From Candidatus Izimoplasma sp. HR2 (GTDB taxonomy: Bacteria > Bacillota_I > Bacilli_A > Izemoplasmatales > Izemoplasmataceae): a DNA stretch of 64,000 nucleotides. The stretch is taken from NCBI GenBank assembly GCA_000753575.1, contig JRFF01000007.1, forward strand, positions 17,574 through 81,573. The letters run 5' to 3'. Shown here in pieces: positions 1 to 8,241 of the stretch. Below the pieces are notes generated by a model. The model did not search any database. It saw nothing but the letters and a program-made list of their open reading frames with translations, and had not been told where the DNA came from. Every line of letters starts with the position of its first letter. Positions within the stretch are counted from its first letter, which is position 1. The position numbers were made by a program, and so were the translations under genes.

Positions 1-667
1 AAATGGATATTATTATTTCTAATAGCGGATCTATTATCATTGCAGCAGCACTTACAGTACCACTAATACCAAGTAATGTAGTCCCAAGAGATAACATCAT
101 AGCAAACAACATAATTCCAATTGCATCATCAAGTGCTACAAGTGGAAGTAATACATCTGTAACAGGTCCTTTTGTTCTAAAGTTTTTAACTACAGCAACG
201 ATAGGACCTGGTGCAGTTGCAGTCGCTATTGCACCTAAGATTAAAGCATATGTCCAAATATATTCTCCATCAGTAACTGTTAAATACGAACCAACTGCTA
301 ATATAACAAATATAGCAGTCATAAATGCTTGTGTTAATGTAATGATTGTAACTTGTTTTCCTGTTTTCTTAAGTTTTCTAAATTTTAATTCAAGTCCAAT
401 TGTATATCCAATAAACCCAATCGCAACTTGTCTAATAAGTGTGAATTTTTCTACCATATCATGTGATAAAACTCCTAATACACTTGGCCCAATTAAGATT
501 CCTATTAAGATATAACCTGTAACTTTAGGAAATCTAATTTGTTCCATTAATTTACCACCAATAAGTGCTAAAACAATTAAAGCTGCAATTCCAAAAACAA
601 CATTTGAATGAAGGTTTTCAATCCAGGATAAGTCGTTAGCTACCCCAGAGCTTAGTAAATTAATCAT
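1..667 (-). CDS. CPA-family cation/proton antiporter, partial
   Basis: This is a membrane Na+(K+)/H+ antiporter of the CPA (KefB/NhaP-like) type, cut at its C-terminus by the window edge; about 222 codons are visible. After a short N-terminus it shows hydrophobic helices, the family signature GYILIGILIGPSVLG near residue 50, and the conserved segment ATAPGPIVAVVK followed by LVALDDAIGIMLF, which in this family holds the ion-binding helix. The ATG shares one base with the stop of the upstream gene (TAATG), so translation is probably coupled to the GGDEF/EAL-like protein. The frame open on the other strand at 3-515 is its shadow. The exact ion cannot be told. Confidence 0.85.
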   Translation of the reverse strand, partial: MINLLSSGVANDLSWIENLHSNVVFGIAALIVLALIGGKLMEQIRFPKVTGYILIGILIGPSVLGVLSHDMVEKFTLIRQVAIGFIGYTIGLELKFRKLKKTGKQVTIITLTQAFMTAIFVILAVGSYLTVTDGEYIWTYALILGAIATATAPGPIVAVVKNFRTKGPVTDVLLPLVALDDAIGIMLFAMMLSLGTTLLGISGTVSAAAMIIDPLLEIIISI

Positions 668-1974
668 TAATTAAACCCTCTTTTTTTCTTATTATTTTTT
701 AAGTACTCTATGAATTCATCTTTAACTAGGGCTCTTGAGTATAACTTCCCAGATCCAATATGTATATCTAGTTCCTTAATTAATTTTAAATTCTGAATAC
801 TATTAATTCCTGTTGATACAACAACAAGATCAAACTTTTTAGAAATATCTACAATAAACTTATAAATACTATGCATTTTTGTAAATTCTTTATCAGTATC
901 CATTCTATGAAGTAAACATTCATCAAGTTTTAAGATATCTATATCTAGATTAGCTAAGAATCTTAATGAAGAATGTTTATTATTATATTCATCTATTGCT
1001 ATTAGGAATCCTTTATTATGAAGTATATTAATTTTTTCAACTGCTTCTTCATCTGTAATTATCTCTTCTCTCATTTCAATAATGATTTCAGAAGTAATAA
1101 CATTATACTTATTTAAAGTTTTCATTAAGTGCTCACTAAATACTCTTTTCAAAGTATGACCTGAAAAGTTAATAGAAGCCTTAAATCTTGAGGACAATTT
1201 AATACTCTTATCTTTTTTTAACTCACTAAAAAACTTAACAGTTTCTTCAAACATATACATCTCAATTTCATAGATTAAGCCAGTAAATTCAGCTATTTCT
1301 AAGAAACTATCAGGTTTAATTTCTATTCCTCCTAAGTTCCATCTTGAAACAGTTTCAAACCCAACTATGACACCACTAAAAGTATCAACAAATGGTTGAA
1401 ATTTCGGAAAGAAGTCTTTCTCTTTAACTGAATTAAAAATTTCTAATTCAACTTGTTTTTTCTCTAAGTACCTTCTCTTTAATTCGTCATCTGCATAAAT
1501 TAAATTATTTCTATTATCTTTTTTAGCTTGATCAATTGAAAATCTCATCATTTTCATAATTGTTACAAATTTTAAACCTGAAAAATCATCATAATCTAAA
1601 ACACAAATACTCGCATTTATTAAGTATTGAACTTTATGATGTTTAATTGGTTGTCTTAAAATTCTTGCTAATTCAGTTGGTTCACACATAAAGTGACTTT
1701 CAGTAATCAATAAAAATTGATCTACTCCAACTCTGTACACTTCTGAATGTCCACAATATGCTACTAGCTTCTCTGATAAAATTACTAAAATATCTTCTAC
1801 TGCATCAACACCAAATATAGCATTCATTTTATTAAATTCATCAATATCGACAAAAATAAAATGAAGATTTTTTAAATCTTTTTTTCCATAAGCGTGTTTT
1901 AATCCAGATAAGTTACCTAGTCCTGTTAACTCGTCAATGTAAGCAACTCTCTCTATTCCATGAAATTCTTGCAA
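667..1974 (-). CDS. Degenerate GGDEF-EAL domain protein
   Basis: A cytosolic two-domain protein of 435 aa related to cyclic-di-GMP enzymes. The GGDEF-like domain has DELTGLGNLSGL (about residues 14-25) and the metal-site-like VDIDEF, but the signature loop reads GVDQF (83-87) instead of GGDEF. The EAL-like domain reads FETVSRW (about 206-212) where EAL is expected, and IAIDEYNNKHSSL where DDFGTG is normal. It probably binds a ligand or partner rather than making or cutting c-di-GMP (inference). I chose the TTG at 1974 because it follows AGGGGTGAT at good spacing and lies just downstream of a good promoter; a longer frame reaching 2076 would start upstream of that promoter. It is coupled by TAATG to the antiporter gene. 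Confidence 0.8.
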   Translation of the reverse strand: MQEFHGIERVAYIDELTGLGNLSGLKHAYGKKDLKNLHFIFVDIDEFNKMNAIFGVDAVEDILVILSEKLVAYCGHSEVYRVGVDQFLLITESHFMCEPTELARILRQPIKHHKVQYLINASICVLDYDDFSGLKFVTIMKMMRFSIDQAKKDNRNNLIYADDELKRRYLEKKQVELEIFNSVKEKDFFPKFQPFVDTFSGVIVGFETVSRWNLGGIEIKPDSFLEIAEFTGLIYEIEMYMFEETVKFFSELKKDKSIKLSSRFKASINFSGHTLKRVFSEHLMKTLNKYNVITSEIIIEMREEIITDEEAVEKINILHNKGFLIAIDEYNNKHSSLRFLANLDIDILKLDECLLHRMDTDKEFTKMHSIYKFIVDISKKFDLVVVSTGINSIQNLKLIKELDIHIGSGKLYSRALVKDEFIEYLKNNKKKRGFN

Positions 1975-1999
1975 AGTATCACCCCTATTCGTCAAGAAA

Positions 2000-2027
2000 A
2001 GTATATCACAAATAAAATAATAATCAA
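2000..2027 (-). promoter_or_regulatory. Promoter of the GGDEF-EAL/antiporter operon
   Basis: On the minus strand TTGATT (2022-2027) and TATACT (2000-2005) are 16 bp apart, about 26 bp before the TTG start at 1974. This is a vegetative sigma-A type promoter. Confidence 0.65.
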
Positions 2028-2294
2028 AGGTTGATAGTTTAAATTTCAAACAAAAAAGCAATTCACAGAATTGCATAAATTATCAATGGGGTATCATTAT
2101 GGAGTTTATCCTGTTTTCATTATTGTAATTACTAAGATTGTAGTGTTGTCATATATTCACCCCTCAAGTAGAAAAGTGTGTTATTGAGCTGATATATTAA
2201 AAAAACAACATAGAATCAATAGGAAGTGTGTTGTTTATTACTGGAACGTAAATTCAAATAAAGAACCGTAAAAACTACCTTTTAATTTTTGGTA

Positions 2295-2323
2295 TTGCTT
2301 ATCCAAAACTGCTGTGATACAAT
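2295..2323 (+). promoter_or_regulatory. Promoter of the riboswitch leader
   Basis: TTGCTT (2295-2300) and TACAAT (2318-2323) are 17 bp apart and lie about 50 bp before the cobalamin aptamer. Confidence 0.6.
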
Positions 2324-2374
2324 GATGACGATATATAATTGTAGTAAAGTTGAATACTAAAGAAAATAGTATTT

Positions 2375-2518
2375 ATTAAAAGGGAATTCGGTTTAATTCC
2401 GTAACAGCCCCCGCTACTGTAATTGGCTAATAATTTTTCAATATGTCACTGAGATTTTTTTCTTGGGAAGGCGAAAAATTGTGCTTGATGCCATAAGTCA
2501 GGAGACCTGCTTTACGCA
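2375..2518 (+). promoter_or_regulatory. Cobalamin (B12) riboswitch aptamer
   Basis: The conserved blocks of the class-I cobalamin aptamer appear in order: AAAAGGGAATTCGGTTTAAT near 2378, GCCCCCGCTACTGTAA near 2407, the CACTG and GGGAAGGCG blocks near 2447 and 2465, and the B12 box AAGTCAGGAGACCTGC at 2495-2510. It sits between a promoter (2295-2323) and a strong intrinsic terminator (2590-2622), so B12 binding most likely promotes premature termination ahead of the two YitT-family genes. The expression platform itself (about 2520-2620) was not folded. Confidence 0.92.
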
Positions 2519-2589
2519 AGAAAACAATGATTTCGGCGGGAAATTAGTTTGATAGTTTATCAATCTTTTTTTAGATAAGACTATAAAAC

Positions 2590-2622
2590 AAAAACCTCCA
2601 AATCTAGTTTGGAGGTTTTTTT
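2590..2622 (+). terminator. Riboswitch-controlled intrinsic terminator
   Basis: An 11-bp stem (AAACCTCCAAA with TTTGGAGGTTT, loop TCTAG) runs into seven T. It lies between the B12 aptamer and the first YitT gene, the expected place for the off-state hairpin. Confidence 0.9.
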
Positions 2623-2673
2623 ATACCTTTAGACTAGTTCGAAACTAAAAGAAAAGGTTATAGGTATCAAAAA

Positions 2674-3525
2674 ATGAAAAAAAATGTGAAGGATTTTGTA
2701 TCAATGAATTTAGGAATCATTATGGTATCCTCAGGAATGTATTTTTTCTTAATGCCAAACACTTTTGCGACAGGAGGAGCAAATGGGTTAGCCATAATAA
2801 TAAACCATTTCCTCTCATTTCTTCCTGTAGGAGTATTAATGATCTTAATAAACATCATATTGTTTATCACAGCCTTTATTTCTATAGGTAAGGCATTTGG
2901 TGTGAAAACAATCTACGCTAGTTTAGCTGTATCTTTATTAGTTCTCCTATTTGAAAACGTAATCCCGTTAAGCCACCCTCTATCAGATGACTTACTACTA
3001 GAACTAATCTTTGGAATCTTAATCTCAGGAACTGGAATGGGAATGGTCTTTAACCAAAACGCTTCTACCGGAGGTACCGATATAAGCGCGAAGATCTTAA
3101 ATAAATTCTTTAATATCGATTTAGGTAGAGCCGTATTCTTGTCAGATATCTTGATTACAGTGATGGCAGGATTTATATTTGGTTATAAATTGTCCTTGTA
3201 TGCTATGTTAGGGGTTCTAATCAATAGTTTTGTCATCGATAGTATTATAAGAGGATTTAATCTTAGAAAAGAAGTAACCATTATTAGTGAGCAAAGTGAA
3301 GACATCAAAAAATATATCATATCGGATTTAGATAGAGGGGTTACGGTATATAGAGGAGAAGGTGGTTATTCCAATAACGACCTTAATATCATAGTTGTAA
3401 TCATCAATAAAAGAGAATTTATAAGGTTGCGAACCTACATTAACAAAAAAGATTCCAATGCTTTTCTTACAGTGAAAAATACCCATGAAGTATATGGGTA
3501 TGGATTCATGAAACTACATAGTTGA
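2674..3525 (+). CDS. YitT-family membrane protein with DUF2179
   Basis: A 283-aa integral membrane protein. Five or six hydrophobic helices cover about residues 10-205, including the family-typical GGANGLAIIINHFLSFLPVG and GTGMGMVFNQNASTGGTDISAKI. The C-terminal cytosolic part matches DUF2179, with DRGVTVYRGEGGYSNN. YitT proteins are assigned to no firm substrate. Here the gene is first after a B12 riboswitch, which suggests a role linked to cobalamin or a B12-sparing function (inference). The Shine-Dalgarno site is weak. The next gene is a paralogue 8 bp downstream. Confidence 0.9.
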   Translation: MKKNVKDFVSMNLGIIMVSSGMYFFLMPNTFATGGANGLAIIINHFLSFLPVGVLMILINIILFITAFISIGKAFGVKTIYASLAVSLLVLLFENVIPLSHPLSDDLLLELIFGILISGTGMGMVFNQNASTGGTDISAKILNKFFNIDLGRAVFLSDILITVMAGFIFGYKLSLYAMLGVLINSFVIDSIIRGFNLRKEVTIISEQSEDIKKYIISDLDRGVTVYRGEGGYSNNDLNIIVVIINKREFIRLRTYINKKDSNAFLTVKNTHEVYGYGFMKLHS

Positions 3526-3533
3526 GATAAAAA

Positions 3534-4463
3534 ATGAATAATAACGTTAAGAGATACACAAACCTATTCTTAGGTAACATCATAAATGCTTATGCAGTTA
3601 CCTGTATATTAAGACCCAACGGTCTTATGTCAGGTGGTTTAACAGGTTTTGCAAGAGTACTAGAAGGAATCACTTTCCAGTTACTAGAACCAAACATTTT
3701 TATCGAGAAATACTACTTCAATATCATATACTATTTCTTAACAATAGTAGTACTAATATTAACCTGCATATTTTTAGGAAAAAGTGATGCCCTAAGAATA
3801 GTTTTTCTATCGATTTTCTATCCTACACTACTATTTGTTTTTACCTTCTTAGACTTACCTACAATTTATGTATTCACACAAACTATAAGCGGAGATTTCT
3901 TAAATGATTTACTTGTATTATCAATCATATACGGATTTCTAATAGGACTCGGAACTGGACTTGTATTAAAAAGTGGCTTTACATCAGGTGGTACAGACAC
4001 AATCGCGAAAATAGCCTACCGCAAAATCTACCCCTTTTTCAGATATAGCCAAATTCTTTTACTAGTAGACGCAATCATCATCCTTACAGGATTCTTCCTT
4101 TTTGGAATCCAAATAACAGTTTATGCGATAATTATTAAATATATCGCAACAAAAACAGTAGACATGGTCTTACTAGGTATCAGCAACAAACTAATCAAAA
4201 TAGAAATCATCAGTACAAGAAACCCCGAAATAGTAAACTACATTCAAACAGTTATCCATAGAGGTGTTACTTGTATTGAAGTAGAAGGTCAATTCAAAAA
4301 AGAAAAAGTAAATCAAATAAACACAATCTGTTCCCCAAAGGAAGGTTACAAAATCAAAAACTACATCGCAACAGTAGACGAAAAAGCATTTATTCACCTT
4401 ATCTATGTTCCATCAGTTTGGGGGAATGGATTTAAAAACATCTATAATGATGAACTATCATAG
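3534..4463 (+). CDS. YitT-family membrane protein, second paralogue
   Basis: A 309-aa paralogue of the preceding gene, probably from a tandem duplication. It keeps the motifs RPNGLMSGGLTGFARV and LVLKSGFTSGGTDTIAKIAYR in a multi-helix membrane region, and the DUF2179-like tail with HRGVTCIEVEGQF. It begins 8 bp after its neighbour and shares the B12 riboswitch leader. The two may form a heteromer, but nothing in the sequence proves it. Codons here are somewhat richer in C-ending forms than in genes further right. Confidence 0.88.
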   Translation: MNNNVKRYTNLFLGNIINAYAVTCILRPNGLMSGGLTGFARVLEGITFQLLEPNIFIEKYYFNIIYYFLTIVVLILTCIFLGKSDALRIVFLSIFYPTLLFVFTFLDLPTIYVFTQTISGDFLNDLLVLSIIYGFLIGLGTGLVLKSGFTSGGTDTIAKIAYRKIYPFFRYSQILLLVDAIIILTGFFLFGIQITVYAIIIKYIATKTVDMVLLGISNKLIKIEIISTRNPEIVNYIQTVIHRGVTCIEVEGQFKKEKVNQINTICSPKEGYKIKNYIATVDEKAFIHLIYVPSVWGNGFKNIYNDELS

Positions 4464-4498
4464 GAAAAACATTGTAATAGTTAAAATGTAAAAAAGGT

Positions 4499-4525
4499 AT
4501 AAAAAAAGTTCATTCCCCGAACTCT
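4499..4525 (-). terminator. Weak terminator after the tRNA cluster
   Basis: On the minus strand GTTC-GGGGAAT-GAAC followed by seven T lies about 60 bp past tRNA-Leu. The stem is short, so the call is tentative. Confidence 0.4.
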
Positions 4526-4582
4526 GCTTAACTAAGGCGTTAAGTAGAATATTCATATAGAAATAAACTTTTAGTGTCAACA

Positions 4583-4666
4583 TGGTGCGGGTGACAGGAA
4601 TTGAACCTGCACTCCGAAGAACTAGATCCTAAGTCTAGCGCGTCTGCCAGTTCCGCCACACCCGCA
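4583..4666 (-). tRNA. tRNA-Leu (UAG)
   Basis: Class-II cloverleaf with long variable arm. The anticodon loop CTTAGGA gives anticodon TAG. The acceptor ends TGCGGGT/ACCCGCA, and CCA is encoded at 4583-4585. It is the last of three tRNAs in one transcript. Confidence 0.96.
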
Positions 4667-4671
4667 CATAA

Positions 4672-4746
4672 TGGCTGGGCTAGATAGAGTCGAACTATCG
4701 GTCCCGGAGTCAAAGTCCGGTGCCTTAACCACTTGGCCATAGCCCA
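4672..4746 (-). tRNA. tRNA-Gln (UUG)
   Basis: Standard cloverleaf. Anticodon loop CTTTGAC gives TTG; acceptor TGGGCTA/TAGCCCA with discriminator G; CCA is encoded at 4672-4674. Confidence 0.96.
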
Positions 4747-4749
4747 ATA

Positions 4750-4826
4750 TGGGGCGACTGATGGGAATCGAACCCACGAATGTCGGCGCCACAAGCCGAT
4801 GTGTTAACCACTTCACCACAATCGCC
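4750..4826 (-). tRNA. tRNA-His (GUG)
   Basis: Anticodon loop TTGTGGC gives GTG. The extra 5' G(-1) opposite C73, typical of tRNA-His, is present, and CCA is encoded at 4750-4752. First tRNA of the cluster. Confidence 0.96.
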
Positions 4827-4856
4827 ATATTAGATCTCAAAAAAGAGACTATATAC

Positions 4857-4885
4857 ATTTTATTAAATATACATAAAATTGTCAA
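4857..4885 (-). promoter_or_regulatory. Promoter of the His-Gln-Leu tRNA cluster
   Basis: Minus strand TTGACA (4880-4885) and TAAAAT (4857-4862) with a 17-bp spacer, about 30 bp before tRNA-His. Confidence 0.8.
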
Positions 4886-4952
4886 GCAAAATCGTTTATT
4901 AATTCTTTATTAAAAAACACTCTTTTTTTACATAAATAAAACACTATAGATA

Positions 4953-4981
4953 TTGGACTTTTTCAATAAATCTAGTATAAT
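4953..4981 (+). promoter_or_regulatory. Promoter of the LTA-synthase-like gene
   Basis: TTGGAC (4953-4958) and a consensus TATAAT (4976-4981), spacer 17 bp, 24 bp before the ATG. Confidence 0.8.
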
Positions 4982-5005
4982 ATAAAGCGTTAGGTTGTGA
5001 TTACT

Positions 5006-6922
5006 ATGGAAAATAGAATATTTAGTTCTGCAAAACTATTTACTATTATTTTTGTTTCGATACTTTATCTAGAAATTTTATTTAAGGTTCGCGTTTTAAA
5101 TTTCGAATTTGATTTAACTCTTTTTAGAATATTCATTTTCTCATTATCTTATTCAATATTGATAATGTTTTTTATAATGTTCTTTAAAGAAAAAGCAGTG
5201 AAGATTATGATGTTTTCAATAATATCAGTAATTACTGGGTTATATTTCAATCAAGAAATATATCATTCATTTGTAGAAGGATTCTACTCTGTAGCAGTTG
5301 CTGGTGATTTAACTGCTGGGTTGTCTTTCCTTGGTGATTATATTCAATCATTTAGATTCTTACATATATTTTACTTATTACCTATAGGTTCTTTATATTT
5401 GTTATACAGATTTAAATTTATAAACTTTAATATTGAATACTGTGCTCTAAAAAGACCACTAATATTACTAATATCTGGTGTTTTCCTATTCTTTATGGGT
5501 CTTCAAACAATAGATGAAACAATTGAAGATTCTGGAGCTTTAGTAACTTATAGTGATATGGATTTATACACATATATGTACAATTCACAAGATGCTCTTA
5601 AGAAGTTTGGACTTCTTACCTATACACAAAGAGATTTCTTTAGTTTATTTAGATCTGATCCATTGAGTGAATCAGAGTATGAAATTTTAATTGCAGATTA
5701 TTTTAATACTCAACCAAATCACGATATTAATAACTTTTCAGGAATATTTTCTGATAAAAACTTAATATTAATAATGGCTGAGAGTCTTGATACATTTGCT
5801 ATTAATGAGGAATTAACTCCTAACTTATATAGATTAAAAACAGAAAATGCATATTTTGAAAATTATTATTCACCACTATACTATAGAAGTACCGCAGATA
5901 CTGAGTTTTTAACTCAAACCTCAATGTATCCAAATAAGAATGTTACATTAAGTATGGATGCTTATATTGAAAATGATTTCCCTTATACTTTACCTAAATT
6001 ATTTGAATCACGTGGATATGAAACACTTTCATTCCATAACTATATAGATTACTTCTATCCTAGATCTACATTCCATTTAGAAGCTTTAGGATATAATAGT
6101 TACTATGGTCCTGAAGAAATGGGAATGACTGTAAAAAATAGTGATAACGATATAATCTTTAATCACGATTGGCAAAGTGATTATGATATGATGGTTGCTG
6201 CAATTCCTGAATTTATTAACGAAGATAAATTCTTTGTGAATATGCTAACAGTTTCAGGACACTTTAGATATAACTCAGACCATGAAATAGCATCTAAACA
6301 TGTTCAAGCAGTTATTGATTATGAAATAAGAAATGATATTGAACTAGATAGTGAAATTTTCTATTATTTAGCAGCAAATATTGAATTAGATTTAGCAATT
6401 GGATATTTATTTGATGAACTAGAAACAAATAATAAACTTGATGATACTGTTGTTATAATCTTTGGAGATCATTATGCTTATGGAGTAGAGAACTCTACAA
6501 TATGGGAATATGATGATATGAAAGATGATGGTAGTGATATGGATCTACATAATGTTCCTATGTTAATATATTCTGATTCATTTATATTAGATAATACAAT
6601 TGATAATTATATGTCTTCAATTGATATTATGCCTACCCTTGCTAATTTATTTAGTTTACCTTTAAATTATGCACATGTATTTGGAAATGATGCTCTAGCT
6701 AATGATGATAATGTTGTACGCTTCGCAGACTTAAGCTTTGTAAGTAGTACATTTAGTTATGATTCATTATCTGAAGAAATGATTATTCCTGATGGTGTAA
6801 ATCCTGAATATATAGTATATCTAAGCAATATGTTTATAAATGATTATAAATATAATTTACTTGTTCTTGAGTATAATTACTTTAAAGAAGATGAAGATAT
6901 TGAAGAAGACGAAACAGAATAA
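5006..6922 (+). CDS. Lipoteichoic-acid-synthase-type sulfatase-fold enzyme
   Basis: A 638-aa LtaS-family phosphoglycerol transferase. Five N-terminal membrane helices (to about residue 170) anchor an extracellular alkaline-phosphatase-fold domain that polymerises glycerol phosphate from phosphatidylglycerol. Visible active-site elements are LIMAESLD with the metal-ligand Glu (about 259), the nucleophile region STADTEFL (Thr about 296), VSGHFRYN, and FGDHYAYG for the distal metal site. The start is the ATG at 5006, placed 9 bp after AGG; a GTG at 4997 is too close to the Shine-Dalgarno site. The C-terminus is very acidic (EDEDIEEDETE). The neighbouring glycosyltransferase fits lipid-anchor synthesis. 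Confidence 0.9.
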   Translation: MENRIFSSAKLFTIIFVSILYLEILFKVRVLNFEFDLTLFRIFIFSLSYSILIMFFIMFFKEKAVKIMMFSIISVITGLYFNQEIYHSFVEGFYSVAVAGDLTAGLSFLGDYIQSFRFLHIFYLLPIGSLYLLYRFKFINFNIEYCALKRPLILLISGVFLFFMGLQTIDETIEDSGALVTYSDMDLYTYMYNSQDALKKFGLLTYTQRDFFSLFRSDPLSESEYEILIADYFNTQPNHDINNFSGIFSDKNLILIMAESLDTFAINEELTPNLYRLKTENAYFENYYSPLYYRSTADTEFLTQTSMYPNKNVTLSMDAYIENDFPYTLPKLFESRGYETLSFHNYIDYFYPRSTFHLEALGYNSYYGPEEMGMTVKNSDNDIIFNHDWQSDYDMMVAAIPEFINEDKFFVNMLTVSGHFRYNSDHEIASKHVQAVIDYEIRNDIELDSEIFYYLAANIELDLAIGYLFDELETNNKLDDTVVIIFGDHYAYGVENSTIWEYDDMKDDGSDMDLHNVPMLIYSDSFILDNTIDNYMSSIDIMPTLANLFSLPLNYAHVFGNDALANDDNVVRFADLSFVSSTFSYDSLSEEMIIPDGVNPEYIVYLSNMFINDYKYNLLVLEYNYFKEDEDIEEDETE

Positions 6923-6928
6923 TTAAAA

Positions 6929-6960
6929 AGAAACTTGGCTTTATGCTAAGTTTCTTTTAT
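6929..6960. terminator. Bidirectional terminator
   Basis: The stem AAGAAACTTGGC/GCTAAGTTTCTT with a T-rich tract separates two convergent genes and can serve both. Confidence 0.85.
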
Positions 6961-8111
6961 TTTTTTAATAAGTCATCGTAAACTTTTAAGACATTTTTAG
7001 CAAAGTTCTCTGAACTAAATCTCTGAATATCTTTATAAGTATTACATGCAAATTCTTCTAATAATATTTTATTTTTACTAAGTTTATTAAATAAAGAAAT
7101 AAAATCAGAATTCTTAGTAAAAGAAAATCCATTTACTCCATCTTTAATTACACCTTGAAGATTATCATCATATTTTACTAGTAACGGTAATCCTGAAGCT
7201 AGCGCTTCAATATATGTTAATCCTTGTGTTTCAGTAATACTAAAATTAATAAATAGATCAGCTATATGGTAATAAATACCTACATCTTCAGGTTCAACCA
7301 TGCCTGTGAATATAACTTTATTATTAAATCCTAAGTCTTTTGTCTTCTTGTAGAAGTAATCAAAATCAGGTCCATCACCTACTAAAAGTAGTTTAACATT
7401 ATCATTGGTTGAACAGATATCTTTACAGTTATCAAGAAGATCATCTATCCCTTTTTCTCTAGACATTCTTCCTAAAAATAACATAACTAGATCATCTTTA
7501 TTAATATTTAGATCTTTTTTTAATTCTTCTAAATCTTTATTACTGAAGTTATTTCTTCTGAATTTTTCTAAGTATATTCCTGTAGGAACAATACTTGAAT
7601 CCTTTAAAAAGCCATAACCATCAAATGCATTCTTAACTTTAATAGTTGGGAATATCACTGAATCAGCTGAATCAGCGAAACTCTTACTATACTTCTTAGC
7701 AGTAAACTTTAATGGCCCAGAAAATATTTTTGATATGAAATGAATATAGTCTTCATACATTGTATGATAAGTATGTACAACTGGAATATTCAACTCTTTA
7801 GCAGCTTTTCTTCCAAGTCTCCCTATTGTAAATTCAGTATGACAATGTATTATATCTAGATTTAATTCTTTAATCTTACCAATTTTCTTTTTAGTTACTT
7901 TACCTATTCGATACTCACCCATTACTTTAATAGGTGGTTTTCTTCCCTTTAATCTAATTATACCTTTTGAATCTACCGCATCGTCATGTTCATATGTAAC
8001 AACAATTACTTCATGTCCCAATTTTAGTAATTCTGTTCTTAATATATCAACAGAGATAGTTACTCCACTAATGATTGGGTAGTAAGCATCTGTAAATAAT
8101 CCTATCCTCAT
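6957..8111 (-). CDS. GT4 glycosyltransferase, diacylglycerol glucosyltransferase-like
   Basis: A 384-aa GT-B, family-GT4 enzyme. The N-terminus MRIGLFTDAYYPIISGVTIS is typical of 1,2-diacylglycerol 3-glucosyltransferases (alMGS type). The donor-binding half contains FLGRMSREKGIDDLL and the EX7E motif ETQGLTYIEALASGLP. In this family the enzyme moves glucose from UDP-glucose to diacylglycerol at the inner membrane face, giving a membrane glycolipid and LTA anchor. Convergence with an LtaS-like gene supports that role, but a different lipid or sugar acceptor is possible. Good Shine-Dalgarno AAGGTGATATT. Confidence 0.85.
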   Translation of the reverse strand: MRIGLFTDAYYPIISGVTISVDILRTELLKLGHEVIVVTYEHDDAVDSKGIIRLKGRKPPIKVMGEYRIGKVTKKKIGKIKELNLDIIHCHTEFTIGRLGRKAAKELNIPVVHTYHTMYEDYIHFISKIFSGPLKFTAKKYSKSFADSADSVIFPTIKVKNAFDGYGFLKDSSIVPTGIYLEKFRRNNFSNKDLEELKKDLNINKDDLVMLFLGRMSREKGIDDLLDNCKDICSTNDNVKLLLVGDGPDFDYFYKKTKDLGFNNKVIFTGMVEPEDVGIYYHIADLFINFSITETQGLTYIEALASGLPLLVKYDDNLQGVIKDGVNGFSFTKNSDFISLFNKLSKNKILLEEFACNTYKDIQRFSSENFAKNVLKVYDDLLKK

Positions 8112-8208
8112 AATATCACCTTGTATTTATTTCTAATGTATTTGTTAATTTAAATATCTAAATATATTTTATCATATTTTTGATAAAATTTAACTTTTTG
8201 ATAAAATA

Positions 8209-8237
8209 AAAATCACTTTAGATTAAAGTGATTTTTT
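8209..8237 (-). terminator. Terminator after the DegV pair
   Basis: The stem AAATCACTTTA/TAAAGTGATTT flanked by T on the minus strand lies just after the stop at 8242. Confidence 0.8.
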
Positions 8238-8241
8238 TAAA

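Noticed and set aside
3..515. 170-aa open frame on the + strand
   Set aside because: It is the antisense of a clear CPA antiporter with conserved motifs; its protein is low-complexity Ile/Val/Ser.
4540..4885. Open frames across the tRNA cluster
   Set aside because: They read through three intact tRNA genes.
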